DNA of 64,000 nucleotides from Polyangiaceae bacterium. GTDB lineage: Bacteria; Myxococcota_A; Polyangia; Polyangiales; Polyangiaceae. Position numbers and translations under genes: made by a program. This document shows positions 1-9,551 of this stretch, in pieces. The first letter of the stretch is position 1, and each line of letters begins with the position of its first letter. Location of the stretch: positions 19,206 through 83,205 of the forward strand of contig JAICQO010000020.1 in assembly GCA_025937835.1 (NCBI GenBank). Reading direction: 5' to 3'. Below the pieces are notes generated by a model. The model searched no databases and was not told where the DNA came from. It was given only the letters and a program-made list of their open reading frames with translations.

Positions 1-583
1 GCGGCGCGACGCGCTGGGTGCGCCTGGGCGGCGCCGCCGCGACGGACGGCTCGTTCAGGAGCGCGAACTGCGCCGTCACCCCCGCGGGCTCGGGCCCCGG
101 CTCCGAAACGACGGCCGGGGGCTCGGCGTTTTCGAGCGGCTTCAGCCGAGGCGCCCGCTCGGGCGCGCGCGGTGCTGCGGGAGCGGCCGGAACGGCGTGC
201 ACGTTGTCGTGGCCGCGGCTGCTCGGCAGCCCGACGCTCGTGTAGTAGCCGCCCATCACCGCCACGCCGGCGAGCATGCCGATCGCGGCCTGCTTGGCGA
301 GCACGACGAAGGTGACCCCCGCGGCTTGAGGCAGCGCGGCCGGCGCACCGAGGGCGGCGGCCGCCTGCGCGGTGCCCAATGCGCTCGCCGAGCCCGCCGC
401 GCTCGCAGACGCAGCCCCCGCCGCGACGCCGATGGCACCACCACCCACCAGTGCACCGACTCCCAGCGCCGCTGCCGCTTTCGACAGCGAGCGGGCCTCG
501 GGCGCGTCGTCGTTCGCGGAGCGCAGCAACGCGACCGCGAAATCATCCGACTGGGCGTCGATCAGACGCCGGAGCTCCGTCAC
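1..583 (-). CDS. Membrane protein, probable anti-sigma partner (partial)
   Basis: This reading frame opens with GTG at 583 and runs off the left edge, giving 194 codons here. Its start overlaps the stop of the ECF sigma gene by four bases (GTGA), so the two are probably translationally coupled. The first 40 or so residues are polar and begin VTELRRLIDAQSDDF. A long Ala/Gly/Val-rich stretch follows, with a hydrophobic segment near residues 105-130 ending in MAGVAVMGGYY, and then a Pro/Ala-rich periplasmic-looking tail. Position behind the sigma gene and this topology suggest an anti-sigma factor, but no recognisable zinc-binding ZAS motif is present, so that role is inference. The C-terminus lies outside the window. 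Confidence 0.72.
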   Translation of the reverse strand, partial: MTELRRLIDAQSDDFAVALLRSANDDAPEARSLSKAAAALGVGALVGGGAIGVAAGAASASAAGSASALGTAQAAAALGAPAALPQAAGVTFVVLAKQAAIGMLAGVAVMGGYYTSVGLPSSRGHDNVHAVPAAPAAPRAPERAPRLKPLENAEPPAVVSEPGPEPAGVTAQFALLNEPSVAAAPPRRTQRVAP

Positions 584-1266
584 GGCGAGCCTCCTTCGAA
601 CACTCCGCGAGCTTTCAGGCGCTTGCTGGCGGCGAGAAACAGCTCGCGCGCGCGACGCAGGCGCGACGAGACGGTCCCCACCTTGGTGTCGGTGAGCTCC
701 GCGATCTCGGGAACGCTCAGACCCTCGAGCTCGAAAAGCACGAAGGCGGTGCGGATGTCCGGAGGAAACCGCTCCAGGACTTCGTCGAGCACCTCGCGCA
801 GCCGCTTCTGCTCGATCAGGCGATCGGCGCTCGGGACCGGGTCCGTCTGATCGTCGAGCACGCGATCGTCCAGCACCTCACGCCGTGCGCGGTGCGCGCG
901 CCGGAAATTGGCGGCTACACGCAGGGACGCGCTCAGCAGGTAATTCCGCTCGCGCCCCTCCTCGATGAACTCGAGCTTGCGAGACAGCACGATGAACACC
1001 TCTTGGGCCGCGTCGTCCACGCGGTCGGCGTCGATGCCGACACGGCGCAGGGTGCGCCAGACGGTGCCGTAGTGCTTCTTCAGCAGCTCGGCGAGCAGCG
1101 CGTCGCGCGCGGCGACGGACAAGGTGCGCACCGACACGGGCGCCTCGAGCGGGGACGGCGAGGCTGCGACGCCCGAGTCCCGATCCCCCTCGGTCAGCCG
1201 CGGGGCCGCCTCGCTTGCCGGCACTTGGCTCGGCAGGCAGGCACCGACGGGCATCGAGAGCGTCAC
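580..1266 (-). CDS. ECF-type RNA polymerase sigma factor
   Basis: The 228-residue product has sigma region 2 around residues 65-135 (HYGTVWRTLRRVGI...DDAAQEVFIVLSRKLEF) and a region 4 helix-turn-helix near residues 165-220 (FELEGLSVPEIAEL, GTVSSRLRRARELF). This is the layout of extracytoplasmic-function sigma factors. About 50 disordered residues precede region 2, so the true start could be internal. It follows the putative outer-membrane protein gene by 33 bp and overlaps the next gene by four bases. Together these suggest one envelope-responsive operon. Its target genes cannot be read from the sequence. Confidence 0.9.
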   Translation of the reverse strand: MTLSMPVGACLPSQVPASEAAPRLTEGDRDSGVAASPSPLEAPVSVRTLSVAARDALLAELLKKHYGTVWRTLRRVGIDADRVDDAAQEVFIVLSRKLEFIEEGRERNYLLSASLRVAANFRRAHRARREVLDDRVLDDQTDPVPSADRLIEQKRLREVLDEVLERFPPDIRTAFVLFELEGLSVPEIAELTDTKVGTVSSRLRRARELFLAASKRLKARGVFEGGSP

Positions 1267-1299
1267 GAAAGCCAGTATGTGATGCGATCCCCCGCCCGA

Positions 1300-2403
1300 T
1301 CAGAAAAAAAGCAGGCCGAGGCCGACCCCACCGGAGAATCCGGCCACGGGCACCTCGTGCAGCTCGGTGTCGGGCTCGAACAGAAAGCGATCCCGGCGAA
1401 ACGGCAGCAAAATGCCGGCTTCGACCCCGAGGGCGAGCGGGCCAAACACGCGAAGCTCGCCCGAAAATTCGACTCCCGCCGCCGTCCAGAACACCGATTT
1501 CTCGTCGCTGGGCTCGATCTGGGACCCGGCTCCGTGCAGGCGTCCGGCATCGAGATATGCGCATGGCCGAATATTCCAGGTGCGATCGAATCCAAAGCGC
1601 ACCGGGCACCCCTGAAGGCGCGCCGTGATCCAGTCGAACTCCGCGAGGCCGCGCTCCGCGTCGATCTCGCCGCTCTGGGAAAAGATCCCCGACAGCCGCA
1701 GACGCGGCGACCACAGCGACGGACCCGTCACGGCGAGCTCTGCGTGTGCGCCGAGGCCGAGCGTCGCGCCCGGCATGACCGCGGTCTGAACCGTGACGCG
1801 CTGCCCGACGCCGAAGCCGAGCCCGGGCTTCGCGTTCGCTGGCGCGGCAGAGCTCGGCTCGGCTCGCTCCTGCTCCTGCTTCTGCTTCGGCGGCTCGCGC
1901 CTCGGAATCACTCGTTTGGGTGATTCGCGCCTCGGCCGCGGTGGGGGCGATGACTGCGGCTCTCTGCGGTTGCGCATGCGCCGAGCAAGCGGGATCTCGC
2001 GATCGGGCCGCGCCAGCGGATCGACGGTGAGCGCGGCGATCAGTGCCATCGCCGACAAGACCTCCTCGCAATCCCCCCCCGGCACCTCACGCACGGAGAC
2101 GAGGCCGTCGTTCTCGCGCAGCGTGAGCCGTCCCTCGATGCCCTCTGCAGAGGGGGCGAGCTCGACGCTCAGCACGAGCGCGGCCTCGCCCGAGTCGGCG
2201 AGCCGGAGGCGATCCGTGCGCTTCAGCACTTCGTCCTCGAACGCGGCGGCGCTACCGCAACCCGCCGCAGTGGAGAACGTGACCCGGAACGGCTGCGGTT
2301 CTGCCGCGGCCGGTTCGGCGAACGCCAGGCTGACCAGGCCCGCGCCACCCAGCACCAAGAGCGCCTGGTGGATTCGAAGCAGGGCGGGTCGAACTGCGAT
2401 CAT
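1300..2403 (-). CDS. Putative outer-membrane protein of ECF module
   Basis: The ATG at 2403 is chosen because it gives a clean signal peptide (MIAVRPALLRIHQALLVLGGAG...AEPAAAEP). An upstream extension in the same frame has no such property. The 367-residue product has an N-terminal periplasmic part of about 150 residues with two likely disulfide cysteines, a charged Arg/Pro linker, and a C-terminal half rich in alternating hydrophobic residues. It ends in GLGLLFF, a terminal aromatic residue typical of outer-membrane beta-barrels. I do not recognise a named family. Its layout resembles the protein encoded at 9552-10571, which also sits in an ECF sigma operon. It may be the sensor or a structural component of that module. 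Confidence 0.75.
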   Translation of the reverse strand: MIAVRPALLRIHQALLVLGGAGLVSLAFAEPAAAEPQPFRVTFSTAAGCGSAAAFEDEVLKRTDRLRLADSGEAALVLSVELAPSAEGIEGRLTLRENDGLVSVREVPGGDCEEVLSAMALIAALTVDPLARPDREIPLARRMRNRREPQSSPPPRPRRESPKRVIPRREPPKQKQEQERAEPSSAAPANAKPGLGFGVGQRVTVQTAVMPGATLGLGAHAELAVTGPSLWSPRLRLSGIFSQSGEIDAERGLAEFDWITARLQGCPVRFGFDRTWNIRPCAYLDAGRLHGAGSQIEPSDEKSVFWTAAGVEFSGELRVFGPLALGVEAGILLPFRRDRFLFEPDTELHEVPVAGFSGGVGLGLLFF

Positions 2404-2648
2404 CGAGAGGCTACGGGCTGGCCAGAAGCGCCGAACATGCCAGAGATCGCGTATTCTCGGCCAGCTCTTCGGGGGGGCCGGCTCGGGGCGCCTGCCCACG
2501 AAGGCACCGGACAGGACTCCGGGGAGCTGGACAAACGCCCGTGTGCTGCCCACTTACGCACACTTCCTGGCGCGACTTTGCGAGTACTCGACTTCACCGA
2601 CCGTGACGCGTGCGCTACCCTACGCGAGGACGGTTGAAAGGCGGCCCG

Positions 2649-3932
2649 ATGTTGAAGAAGCGCTCGCTCGGTTTGGCGGTCTCGCTGCCCGTGCTGGTTT
2701 TAGGCCTCGGCTGCAGCGATGACGCGAAGGACGACGGCGGGTCCGGTCCGGGCGGCCCCGCGCCCCCGGTCGGAGCCGGCGGTGGCAGCCCGGTGGTGAT
2801 CCCCGGGACCTCGGGCAACGGCGGGATGTCGAGCTTCGACGGCGGATCCACGCCGCTCACGCCGGAAGAAGCCGACGTGATCCGGACTCAGCAATGCGCG
2901 AGCTGGGTGACCGAAGTCGAGGTGGTGCCCGCGATGCTGCAGCTGGTGGTCGACGTCTCGTCGTCGATGAAAGAAAAAGCCCCGGGCTCAGCAGGCAAGA
3001 GCCGCTGGGACGTCGCGCGCGACGCGCTGCTCGAGGCGATCGTCGGCGTCGGCGGCGAGGGCCTGCCGGCGAGCGTGTCCGCCGGTATGTTGCTCTACCC
3101 GAACCTGGAGACCGGCGTCTCGACCATGCCGCAAGATCCCGGGTTGTGCGTGAACCGCGAGCCGATGGTGCTCCCGGAAGAGCTCGGCCCCGCCAACAGC
3201 GAGCAACGCCAGAGGATCCGCCAAGGCATCGAGGGCGCGCAGCTGTTGTTCAGCACACCCACCGAGGATGCCTACGACATCGCGCTGAACGAGTCGCTCC
3301 TACCGACGCGCTTCAGCGGACAAAAGTTCATGCTGCTCATCACCGACGGCGAACCGACGGTCAACGGGCAGTGCTGGACCGAGAGCGGCGGTATCAGCGG
3401 CGGCGTCGACCCGCAGCCGATCGTCGACATGATCGAAAACGCCGCGGCCGCGGAGGACGTGAAGACCTTTTTGATCGGCGTCCCGGGCAGCGAGCCCAAC
3501 CGGCGCTGGATGTCGCAAGCAGCGATCCTGGGCGGCACGGCCCCGCCCGGCTGCTCTGCCGACGGCGGCCCGAGGGGCGACGCTTACTGTCATTTCGACA
3601 TGACCACGGCGCCGGACTTCGCAGCCGCGCTGCGCGCCGGCCTGAACACCGTGCTTGGCGTGGTGTCACCGTGTAGCTTCTCGTTCGCGGAACCGCCGGA
3701 TGGGATGACCATCGATCCCAGCAAGATCAACGTACTGCTCAGCGACGGCAGCGGGGACACGCTGATCGTGCGCGACGATGTCGGGGATTGCACCGAGGGC
3801 TGGCAGCTCACCGCGGACGACAGGATCCTGCTCTGCCCCGACACCTGCGAGCGGGTGCAGTCGAACCCCGGCATCACCGTGGACCTCACCTTCGGCTGCA
3901 AGAGCTTCCGCGAGCCGCCGATCGTCGAGTGA
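2649..3932 (+). CDS. von Willebrand factor A-domain lipoprotein
   Basis: The start at ATG 2649 has a purine-rich GAAAGG a few bases upstream and gives a lipoprotein signal (MLKKRSLGLAV...LGLGC, lipobox Cys at residue 22). A Gly/Pro-rich linker follows, then a VWA fold from about residue 100. The metal-ion-dependent adhesion site is visible as DVSSSM and the later strand as LLITDGEPT. Ten or so cysteines in the second half suggest disulfides. The 427-residue protein is likely anchored in the outer membrane and binds protein or metal ligands. Many paralogues of this kind occur in myxobacteria. The next genes are on the opposite strand and converge with it, so no operon partner is evident. Confidence 0.88.
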   Translation: MLKKRSLGLAVSLPVLVLGLGCSDDAKDDGGSGPGGPAPPVGAGGGSPVVIPGTSGNGGMSSFDGGSTPLTPEEADVIRTQQCASWVTEVEVVPAMLQLVVDVSSSMKEKAPGSAGKSRWDVARDALLEAIVGVGGEGLPASVSAGMLLYPNLETGVSTMPQDPGLCVNREPMVLPEELGPANSEQRQRIRQGIEGAQLLFSTPTEDAYDIALNESLLPTRFSGQKFMLLITDGEPTVNGQCWTESGGISGGVDPQPIVDMIENAAAAEDVKTFLIGVPGSEPNRRWMSQAAILGGTAPPGCSADGGPRGDAYCHFDMTTAPDFAAALRAGLNTVLGVVSPCSFSFAEPPDGMTIDPSKINVLLSDGSGDTLIVRDDVGDCTEGWQLTADDRILLCPDTCERVQSNPGITVDLTFGCKSFREPPIVE

Positions 3933-4019
3933 CGCCGCTCACCTGCCCGGAGCCCTAAGGAACGCCGAAGCCAAAACCCAAAATCGCCGGCCGTGGTGGA
4001 AGCTTGAGAGGGCGTCGGC

Positions 4020-5666
4020 TCAGGCGCGGATGCCGGGAAGCACGTTGCCAATCGCGCTCATGTCGTAGTCGACCGCGAAGGCATCCGAGGGTTTGCCCGT
4101 AGTCACGGTGTCGCCGTAGCCCTTGCCCGAATCCGTTTCGTAGTCGCTCGGCTCGAGCCCGAAAGCCTGCAGCAGCGTGACCATCAAGCGATTGTAGGGT
4201 ACGCCCTCGATCACCATGCCGTTGTGCTGGCTGAACTTCACGTTCCGATCCCAGTCGATGTAGTCGATGTAGCGACCCGTCTTCAGGTATCCGCCCGCAC
4301 CACCCGCGAGCACGGTCGGAATGCTGTAGTTCAGGTGGTTCATCCCGAGCTCGTTGCCCCAGAACACCACGGAGTTGTCGAGGTAGGTGCTGTCACCGTC
4401 CTCCGCCACGTCGAGCTTCTCGAGGATCGGCGTGAAGACTTCGCGCGCGATCCACTCGTTGATCGAGATCACCTTGGAGCGCTGCTCCATCTGGTCCCAG
4501 TCGTGGGCCGCGCGGTGCCAATCGGTGGGGTTCGGATTGCCTTCGCAGCTCGCGCAGCTGTGCTCGAAGCCCTGGTCTGAGCCACCCGACTTACCGACGG
4601 CCTTGTACACGTCGAGCGTCACGATCCGCGTCATGTCGCACCGCACGGCCGCCACCAGCAGATCGATCATCAGCTCGTAGGACTTGCGCAGCGTCGCCAC
4701 GTCGACGCCCTGATTTTGAACCGAGGGTGGCGCCGTGGGCGGCTCGCAGCCCGTGCTCGGGCCGCCGGAGCCACCGCCAAGGCGCGCCTCGAGCTCCGCC
4801 ATCAGCGAGACGTGGCGCTCGAGCGTCTCCTTGTCGGCCGCGGAGAGGGTCGGGTTCTTCGAAAGCTGCCGATAGTCCTCGATCACACGATCGACCAGCA
4901 GCTTGTTCGGGTCTTCGGCTGGCGGCTCGCCGCCGGACGGGGCCTGAAAACTCTTGAACAGGCGGTCGAACACCACCTTGGGGTTGGTGTCGGCCTGAAC
5001 CTGCGTGATCGAGCCGCCGCGCTTGCCGTTGTCCGTGAAGGAAAACGTGTTCGAACGCCCGGGCGAGAGGTGCAGGCTACGCGTGGCCGGCGGGCTCGGG
5101 TACACCTTCGGTGAATACGCGAGCACCTGGTCGATCGTCGGGACGTCCTTCAACGAGGACGCGGTGTCCGAGATGCTCCCGCCCTTGTAGTAGCCGAGCA
5201 TCCCGCCGTCGTTGTGGTTGGTGTCCGGCAAGAAATCGAGGCCGCGCAGCACGAGCAGCTTCTCTGCGAACCGAGCCAACTCGGCGCCCAGGATCCGCGA
5301 AAACCCCTCGCCTGCAAAGTCCGAAAGCGGCGCCCACTTGCCGGTATAAGCGTTGCCGTTCGAGTGACGGCCGCTGCTCTCGGCGAGCGGTTCGGATAGC
5401 GCGAGCGTGCCGTCTTCCTTGCCGTTGCCGCCGCCGCTCTCGTCGCCCTTGTACTTGCGGAGTGTGTAGCCGCTCACGGCGCGAGACGGGTAAAAGTCTC
5501 GGATGTTCTGGGTGCTGTAGCTCTTGATCGCGATCAGCCGACGCGGCGGCGCGGCGCTCTGTGCTCGCACCTCGCGCGGCAACAGCGACTCGAGGAACGG
5601 CAGCGAGAGGAGCGCGCCGCCCGCTCCCTGCAAGAAGAACCGCCGCTTCAGCCGATTGACTCTCAT
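4020..5666 (-). CDS. DUF1552 domain secreted protein
   Basis: This 548-residue protein begins MRVNRLKRRFFLQGAGGALLSLPF, a twin-arginine-like signal with an RRFF core. That implies export in a folded state. The body matches DUF1552 (FLPDTNHNDGGMLGYY, HLSPGR, GNELGMNHLNYS near the C-terminus), a family known from planctomycetes and myxobacteria. Its ATG overlaps the stop of the upstream DUF1592 gene by four bases (ATGA), so the pair is translationally coupled and probably works together. The family is thought to belong with the sulfatase/DUF1501-like secreted proteins, but its reaction is unknown. I cannot name a substrate. Confidence 0.9.
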   Translation of the reverse strand: MRVNRLKRRFFLQGAGGALLSLPFLESLLPREVRAQSAAPPRRLIAIKSYSTQNIRDFYPSRAVSGYTLRKYKGDESGGGNGKEDGTLALSEPLAESSGRHSNGNAYTGKWAPLSDFAGEGFSRILGAELARFAEKLLVLRGLDFLPDTNHNDGGMLGYYKGGSISDTASSLKDVPTIDQVLAYSPKVYPSPPATRSLHLSPGRSNTFSFTDNGKRGGSITQVQADTNPKVVFDRLFKSFQAPSGGEPPAEDPNKLLVDRVIEDYRQLSKNPTLSAADKETLERHVSLMAELEARLGGGSGGPSTGCEPPTAPPSVQNQGVDVATLRKSYELMIDLLVAAVRCDMTRIVTLDVYKAVGKSGGSDQGFEHSCASCEGNPNPTDWHRAAHDWDQMEQRSKVISINEWIAREVFTPILEKLDVAEDGDSTYLDNSVVFWGNELGMNHLNYSIPTVLAGGAGGYLKTGRYIDYIDWDRNVKFSQHNGMVIEGVPYNRLMVTLLQAFGLEPSDYETDSGKGYGDTVTTGKPSDAFAVDYDMSAIGNVLPGIRA

Positions 5667-7579
5667 GGGATCACCGCGCGCTTCTTGAACGAAGGGTGCA
5701 GCGCGATGCTGCGCAATGCCTGGCGTAGGCTGCCAGCGGGTCCCGCTGCCTCCGCGATCGCAGCGACCGTGCAAGAGTCGCTCGCGGTCTCGTAGCGACG
5801 CCGGCTGTACCTGAAATACTGCCGCGCGAAACACTCCGTGGCCCTCGGGCTCGCGGCGATCGCCTGGCTGAACGCCAGCGGATCCGCCGCGGGCACGAGC
5901 TTTCCATCGATCACGAGCTCAACCTGTGAGTCAACGGGCACCACGGCCGCCACGCTGCCGTCGTCTTCGAAGATGGTCTCGCTGGTTCGATAACGACCGA
6001 GGGCGTCGTAGGCTTCGAGCGCGAACCCGAGCGGATTGATCAAGGAGTGACAGCCGGCGCACTCGTTCGGCGAGGTCTTGGTCTCGAAGCGCTCGCGCGT
6101 GCTGCGGTTCGGGTCGGCGGGCGGCAGCGCCAAGGCCTCGGCGGGCAGGTTCGAGGGCGGGGACAGAGCCTGGCAAAACACGTGCTTCAGCACGAACGCG
6201 CCGCGCTTCACCGGATTCGTGAGCTCGTTGCCCTCGACGAGCGCCGCGGCGCGCGTCAGCAAACCGCCGCGCTCCCCGGCCGGAAACCGCGGCGGCAGCC
6301 CCGTGCCGCTCCAGGCCTCGATCCCGTAAAGCTCCGCGAGCCGCTCGGAGCGCACGAACGTCAGATCGCTCGTGAGCAATGCCGCGTAGTTCCCCTCGGA
6401 TTGAAAGGTCGTGTAGTCGATCAGCGTGTCGAACTCGTCGAGCATGTCGGCGAACAACTCGAGATCGGGGTCCACGCCCTCGGAGAAGCTCCGGAAGCTC
6501 GGCGTGCTGGCGAAGCCGGCGAAACCGGGCAGCTGGTACCACTCCTCGTAAAAGCGGAAGATCGTCCGTTTGGTGCGCGGATCGTCGAGCAAGCGCTCGA
6601 CGGCGACCGCGTAGCCTTCGTCCGTCGCGAGCTCGCCGGAGTCGGCCGCTTGGCGCAGCTCGACGTCGGGCGCCCCGCGCAAGAAATGGAACGAGAGGCG
6701 CTGCGCGAGCTCGTGAGGGGTGAGCGCGTAGTCGTCGCCCCGAGCTTCGCCGAGCTCGACTTGATAGAGGAACCCGGGCGCGAGCAGCAGCGAGAACGTG
6801 ATCCGCCGGAACGCCTCTGCGGCGGCGACATCCTCGGCGAGCGCGGCGTAACGCTCGACCTCGGCGTCCGTGAGCGGCCGCCGGAGCGCCTCGGCACCAA
6901 AACCGCTGACGAAGTCGCGCACGCAGGCCGCGCTCGGCGTGGCTGCGACCGCGCAGTCTCCGGCCAGCGCCGCGAGCTTGCCGGCGTCGGCGGTCATGCG
7001 CCTCGCGAGCGCGTCCGCGACGCCGTAGTACGCGTCCACGTGACGCTGGGTGACGCGGGCGTCCATGTCCGAGAACAGCGACTCGTTCTCGCCATCGGGT
7101 GGCAACTGCGCGAGCTCGTCTTCGATGCCCGTGAGCTCCGCTTCGAGCTCGCGCGCCGTGAGCAGCTCGGCGAGTGAGCGCTCTAGATCTGCGCGCCCGA
7201 GCCGCCGCAGCGGCGAAAGGCCGTTCGGGACGCTCTCGTCGCAGGCGATCGCAACGCTGCCGGGCTGGCCGCCGCTTTCGCCAGGCTCTCCCGGCGCGGA
7301 ACCACCCGCGGCGCTGCTGGGCGCACCACCCAGAGCAGCCGTTCCCCCGCGTGAGCTCTGCCCGCCGCGCGTGCTCGCGGCTCCACCGACGGCGGAAGCT
7401 CCGCCCGCCTCCGGCTCACCGGGCGTTCGCGGTTCGCCGGGATCCGAACCGTCGATTCGATCGGCCGGGCTGCCGCCCTCGCCGACCGCGCCTTCGGAAC
7501 ACGCGAAAAGCGCGCAGAGTCCAGCGATCGCCGCCACGATCGGGACCCTCCCGCGCGAAAAACCATCGCGATGGCTCAC
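5663..7579 (-). CDS. DUF1592/DUF1588/DUF1585 lipoprotein
   Basis: The GTG at 7579 has a GAGG-type ribosome site about 12 bases upstream and gives a lipoprotein signal (VPIVAAIAGLCALFAC). A low-complexity Gly/Ser/Pro linker runs to about residue 110. The rest follows the usual order of this family: DUF1587-like and DUF1592 (helical, around 130-400), DUF1588 (LTNPVKRGAFVLKH...) and DUF1585 at the C-terminus. A c-type-haem-like CxxCH is present in NECAGCHSLINPLGF, so haem binding is possible. It is coupled to the DUF1552 gene downstream, which is the normal partner. The biochemical function of the pair is unknown. Confidence 0.9.
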   Translation of the reverse strand: MSHRDGFSRGRVPIVAAIAGLCALFACSEGAVGEGGSPADRIDGSDPGEPRTPGEPEAGGASAVGGAASTRGGQSSRGGTAALGGAPSSAAGGSAPGEPGESGGQPGSVAIACDESVPNGLSPLRRLGRADLERSLAELLTARELEAELTGIEDELAQLPPDGENESLFSDMDARVTQRHVDAYYGVADALARRMTADAGKLAALAGDCAVAATPSAACVRDFVSGFGAEALRRPLTDAEVERYAALAEDVAAAEAFRRITFSLLLAPGFLYQVELGEARGDDYALTPHELAQRLSFHFLRGAPDVELRQAADSGELATDEGYAVAVERLLDDPRTKRTIFRFYEEWYQLPGFAGFASTPSFRSFSEGVDPDLELFADMLDEFDTLIDYTTFQSEGNYAALLTSDLTFVRSERLAELYGIEAWSGTGLPPRFPAGERGGLLTRAAALVEGNELTNPVKRGAFVLKHVFCQALSPPSNLPAEALALPPADPNRSTRERFETKTSPNECAGCHSLINPLGFALEAYDALGRYRTSETIFEDDGSVAAVVPVDSQVELVIDGKLVPAADPLAFSQAIAASPRATECFARQYFRYSRRRYETASDSCTVAAIAEAAGPAGSLRQALRSIALHPSFKKRAVIP

Positions 7580-7803
7580 GCATCAAACGACCCCCGCCTC
7601 CCCAGGCACGGGTCAGAAAAATCCGAGACTCGCGTTTCTGCGAAATGCATGAAATTCTTCGAGCGGAGGGAAATTTTGAGCCGCCGTCCAGCCGCCCGGG
7701 GACATCTACATCGGATGCCGACACCACGGTTCGAGCATGACGGCGCTGCTTCCTTCCCTCCTCCACCCCGAGCGGCGGCTCGCGGGCAAACCCTTGATGG
7801 ATC

Positions 7804-8382
7804 GTGGTAGCCGGCTCGACATCCACCACGCGCTCGGGGGCAGGCCCGACCGACGCCGCGCTGGTCGTCGCCGCGCGGGCGGGCGAGCGCTGGGCGCAAG
7901 AAGCGCTGTTTCAGCGCCACTGCCGGCTGGTGATCGCGCTTTCCCAGCGCCTGTTGCCGCACTCGGCCGACGCGGACGACCTGGTCCAGGACGCCTTCGT
8001 CTTTGCCTTCCACCGCCTGGACTCGTTACAGAATCCTCAGGCGTTCGCAGCATGGATCGCGTCGATCGTGGTTCGCACGGCCAGCAAGCGGCTCCGGCGG
8101 CAGCGGCTTCTCACCCGTCTGGGTTTGCAGCGCAACGAACCGATAGACCTCGACGCGGTGGTCTCCCCCTCGGCGCCGCCCGAAGTGGTGAGCGAGCTCA
8201 AGGCCGTCTACGCCCTGCTCGATCGCCTGCCGGCCGAGCAGCGCATCGCCCTGGTGCTACGCCGGGTCGAGGGCATGGAGCTTGCCGAAATCGCCACCGC
8301 CATGAAGCTCAGTCTGGCCACCGTCAAACGTCGCTTGGTGCTCGCGGAAGCGCGGCTCGAGCGCGAGCGGGAGCGGGGGTAG
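7804..8382 (+). CDS. ECF-type RNA polymerase sigma factor
   Basis: This 192-residue sigma factor starts with GTG at 7804. Region 2 lies near residues 25-95 (ALFQRHCRLVIALSQ...DADDLVQDAFVFAF) and region 4 near 135-185 (LPAEQRIALVLRRVEG, LAEIATAMKLSLATVKRRL). It heads a tight plus-strand series: the FecR-TPR gene starts four bases after its stop, followed by an envelope protein and an RCC1 lipoprotein. By analogy with FecI/FecR systems it is probably held or activated by the downstream FecR-domain protein. The sensed signal is unknown. Confidence 0.9.
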   Translation: MVAGSTSTTRSGAGPTDAALVVAARAGERWAQEALFQRHCRLVIALSQRLLPHSADADDLVQDAFVFAFHRLDSLQNPQAFAAWIASIVVRTASKRLRRQRLLTRLGLQRNEPIDLDAVVSPSAPPEVVSELKAVYALLDRLPAEQRIALVLRRVEGMELAEIATAMKLSLATVKRRLVLAEARLERERERG

Positions 8383-8386
8383 AGCC

Positions 8387-9517
8387 GTGAGCGAATCGCG
8401 TGACTTGTCGCGCCACGTGCAGGTCGACGTCTCGCCGGCCCGCGTCGCGCGCGTCTGGCAAGCGATCGCGCCGCGCCTCGAGCAGACGCCGTCGCGCGCG
8501 CGCCGCTGGCTCGCGCCGTTGGCCGTCGCGGGCGGGCTTTCGTTCGCGGCTGCCGGCGCCGCCCTGCTCGTCGAGCGCGGCCCCGATCCGAGCTCGGTCT
8601 GGGAAAACGCGGCGCTCGAGAGCGCGGGCGACTCGATCTCCGTGAAGCTCGAAGACAGCTCGCGCATCGAGCTCGCGGCACAGTCGCGGATCGAGCTCGC
8701 CGAGAGCAAGGCGGATGCCGTCAAGCTGCGCTTGCGGCGGGGCTCGGTGCGCTGCGACGTCACGCACCGAGAAGGCCGTCGCTTCTCGGTCGAGGCCCTC
8801 GGTGTCGAGGTGCGGGTCGTCGGCACGCTGTTCAACGTGGCGATCGCCGAGGGCGAGCGCCGGGTCGACGTCTCCGTCGAGCGCGGCAGCGTCGAGGTTC
8901 GCGCGCTGGACGAGACCGGCGCGTACCGGCGGATCTCGGCCGGAGAGCGCTGGTCCGTGGATTTGCCGTCGCTCTCGCCCGCGCCGTCGGCCAGCGCAGA
9001 GCCCGCCGCGCCAGCGCCCGCGCCCAGCATCGATCCGGCCGAATCCCGACCCAATCGGCCGAAAGACGAGCTTCGCTCCGCCGAACCCGCGCCGTCGACG
9101 GCCGACCGCGGTGACGCGGATCCAGCGAGCGATCCGAACACGGCCACGGCTCGCGAGTTGTTCGATCTGGCGAACCTGGCGCGGCGTTCCGGCGATCTGG
9201 CGGCTGCCGCGCGCGCTTACGAGCTCTTGCTGTCGAAGTATCCCAACGACGGTCGCGCAGGCCTCGCGGCGTTCGAGCTCGGGCGGCTGCGCCTCGAGCG
9301 GCTCGGCAACCCGGCGGGCGCGGTGACCGCGCTCGAGCGCGCCATGGCCAAGGCCCCGAGCCCCAGCTTGCGCGAAGACGCGATGGCGCGCCTGGTTCAA
9401 GCCTACGCCGCGCTCGGCGACGGCGCGCGCTGCCGCCGTACGCGAGACCGCTACCTGTCGGAGTATCCGGGTGGCGTCCACACCAACGCCGTAAAGAGTC
9501 GTTGCGCGGGACATTGA
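8387..9517 (+). CDS. FecR-domain protein with C-terminal TPR repeats
   Basis: The GTG start at 8387 follows the sigma gene by four bases. The 376-residue product has a cytoplasmic N-terminus, one transmembrane helix at about residues 44-64 (PLAVAGGLSFAAAGAALLV) and a periplasmic FecR fold at about 75-190 (IELAAQSRIELAE...RRGSVRCDV, VVGTLFNV). A Pro/Ala linker is followed by two or three tetratricopeptide-type repeats from about 250 (LARRSGDLAAAARAYELLL). It combines an anti-sigma-like FecR sensor with a protein-interaction scaffold. That makes it the likely regulator of the sigma factor encoded just upstream. FecR-TPR fusions are known in myxobacteria. Confidence 0.88.
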   Translation: MSESRDLSRHVQVDVSPARVARVWQAIAPRLEQTPSRARRWLAPLAVAGGLSFAAAGAALLVERGPDPSSVWENAALESAGDSISVKLEDSSRIELAAQSRIELAESKADAVKLRLRRGSVRCDVTHREGRRFSVEALGVEVRVVGTLFNVAIAEGERRVDVSVERGSVEVRALDETGAYRRISAGERWSVDLPSLSPAPSASAEPAAPAPAPSIDPAESRPNRPKDELRSAEPAPSTADRGDADPASDPNTATARELFDLANLARRSGDLAAAARAYELLLSKYPNDGRAGLAAFELGRLRLERLGNPAGAVTALERAMAKAPSPSLREDAMARLVQAYAALGDGARCRRTRDRYLSEYPGGVHTNAVKSRCAGH

Positions 9518-9551
9518 CGTAGCCCCAGAGAGTCGGTCATACCCGGGAGGC

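Noticed and set aside
379..1923. Plus-strand open frame of 514 codons over the first ECF module
   Set aside because: The minus-strand sigma factor and signal-peptide protein are clearly the coding frames; the plus frame has no recognisable domain.
2571..2586. Sigma-54-like sequence CTGGCGCGACTTTGCG upstream of the VWA lipoprotein
   Set aside because: The GG to GC distance is one base short and the -24 block has a mismatch; spacing is critical for sigma-54.
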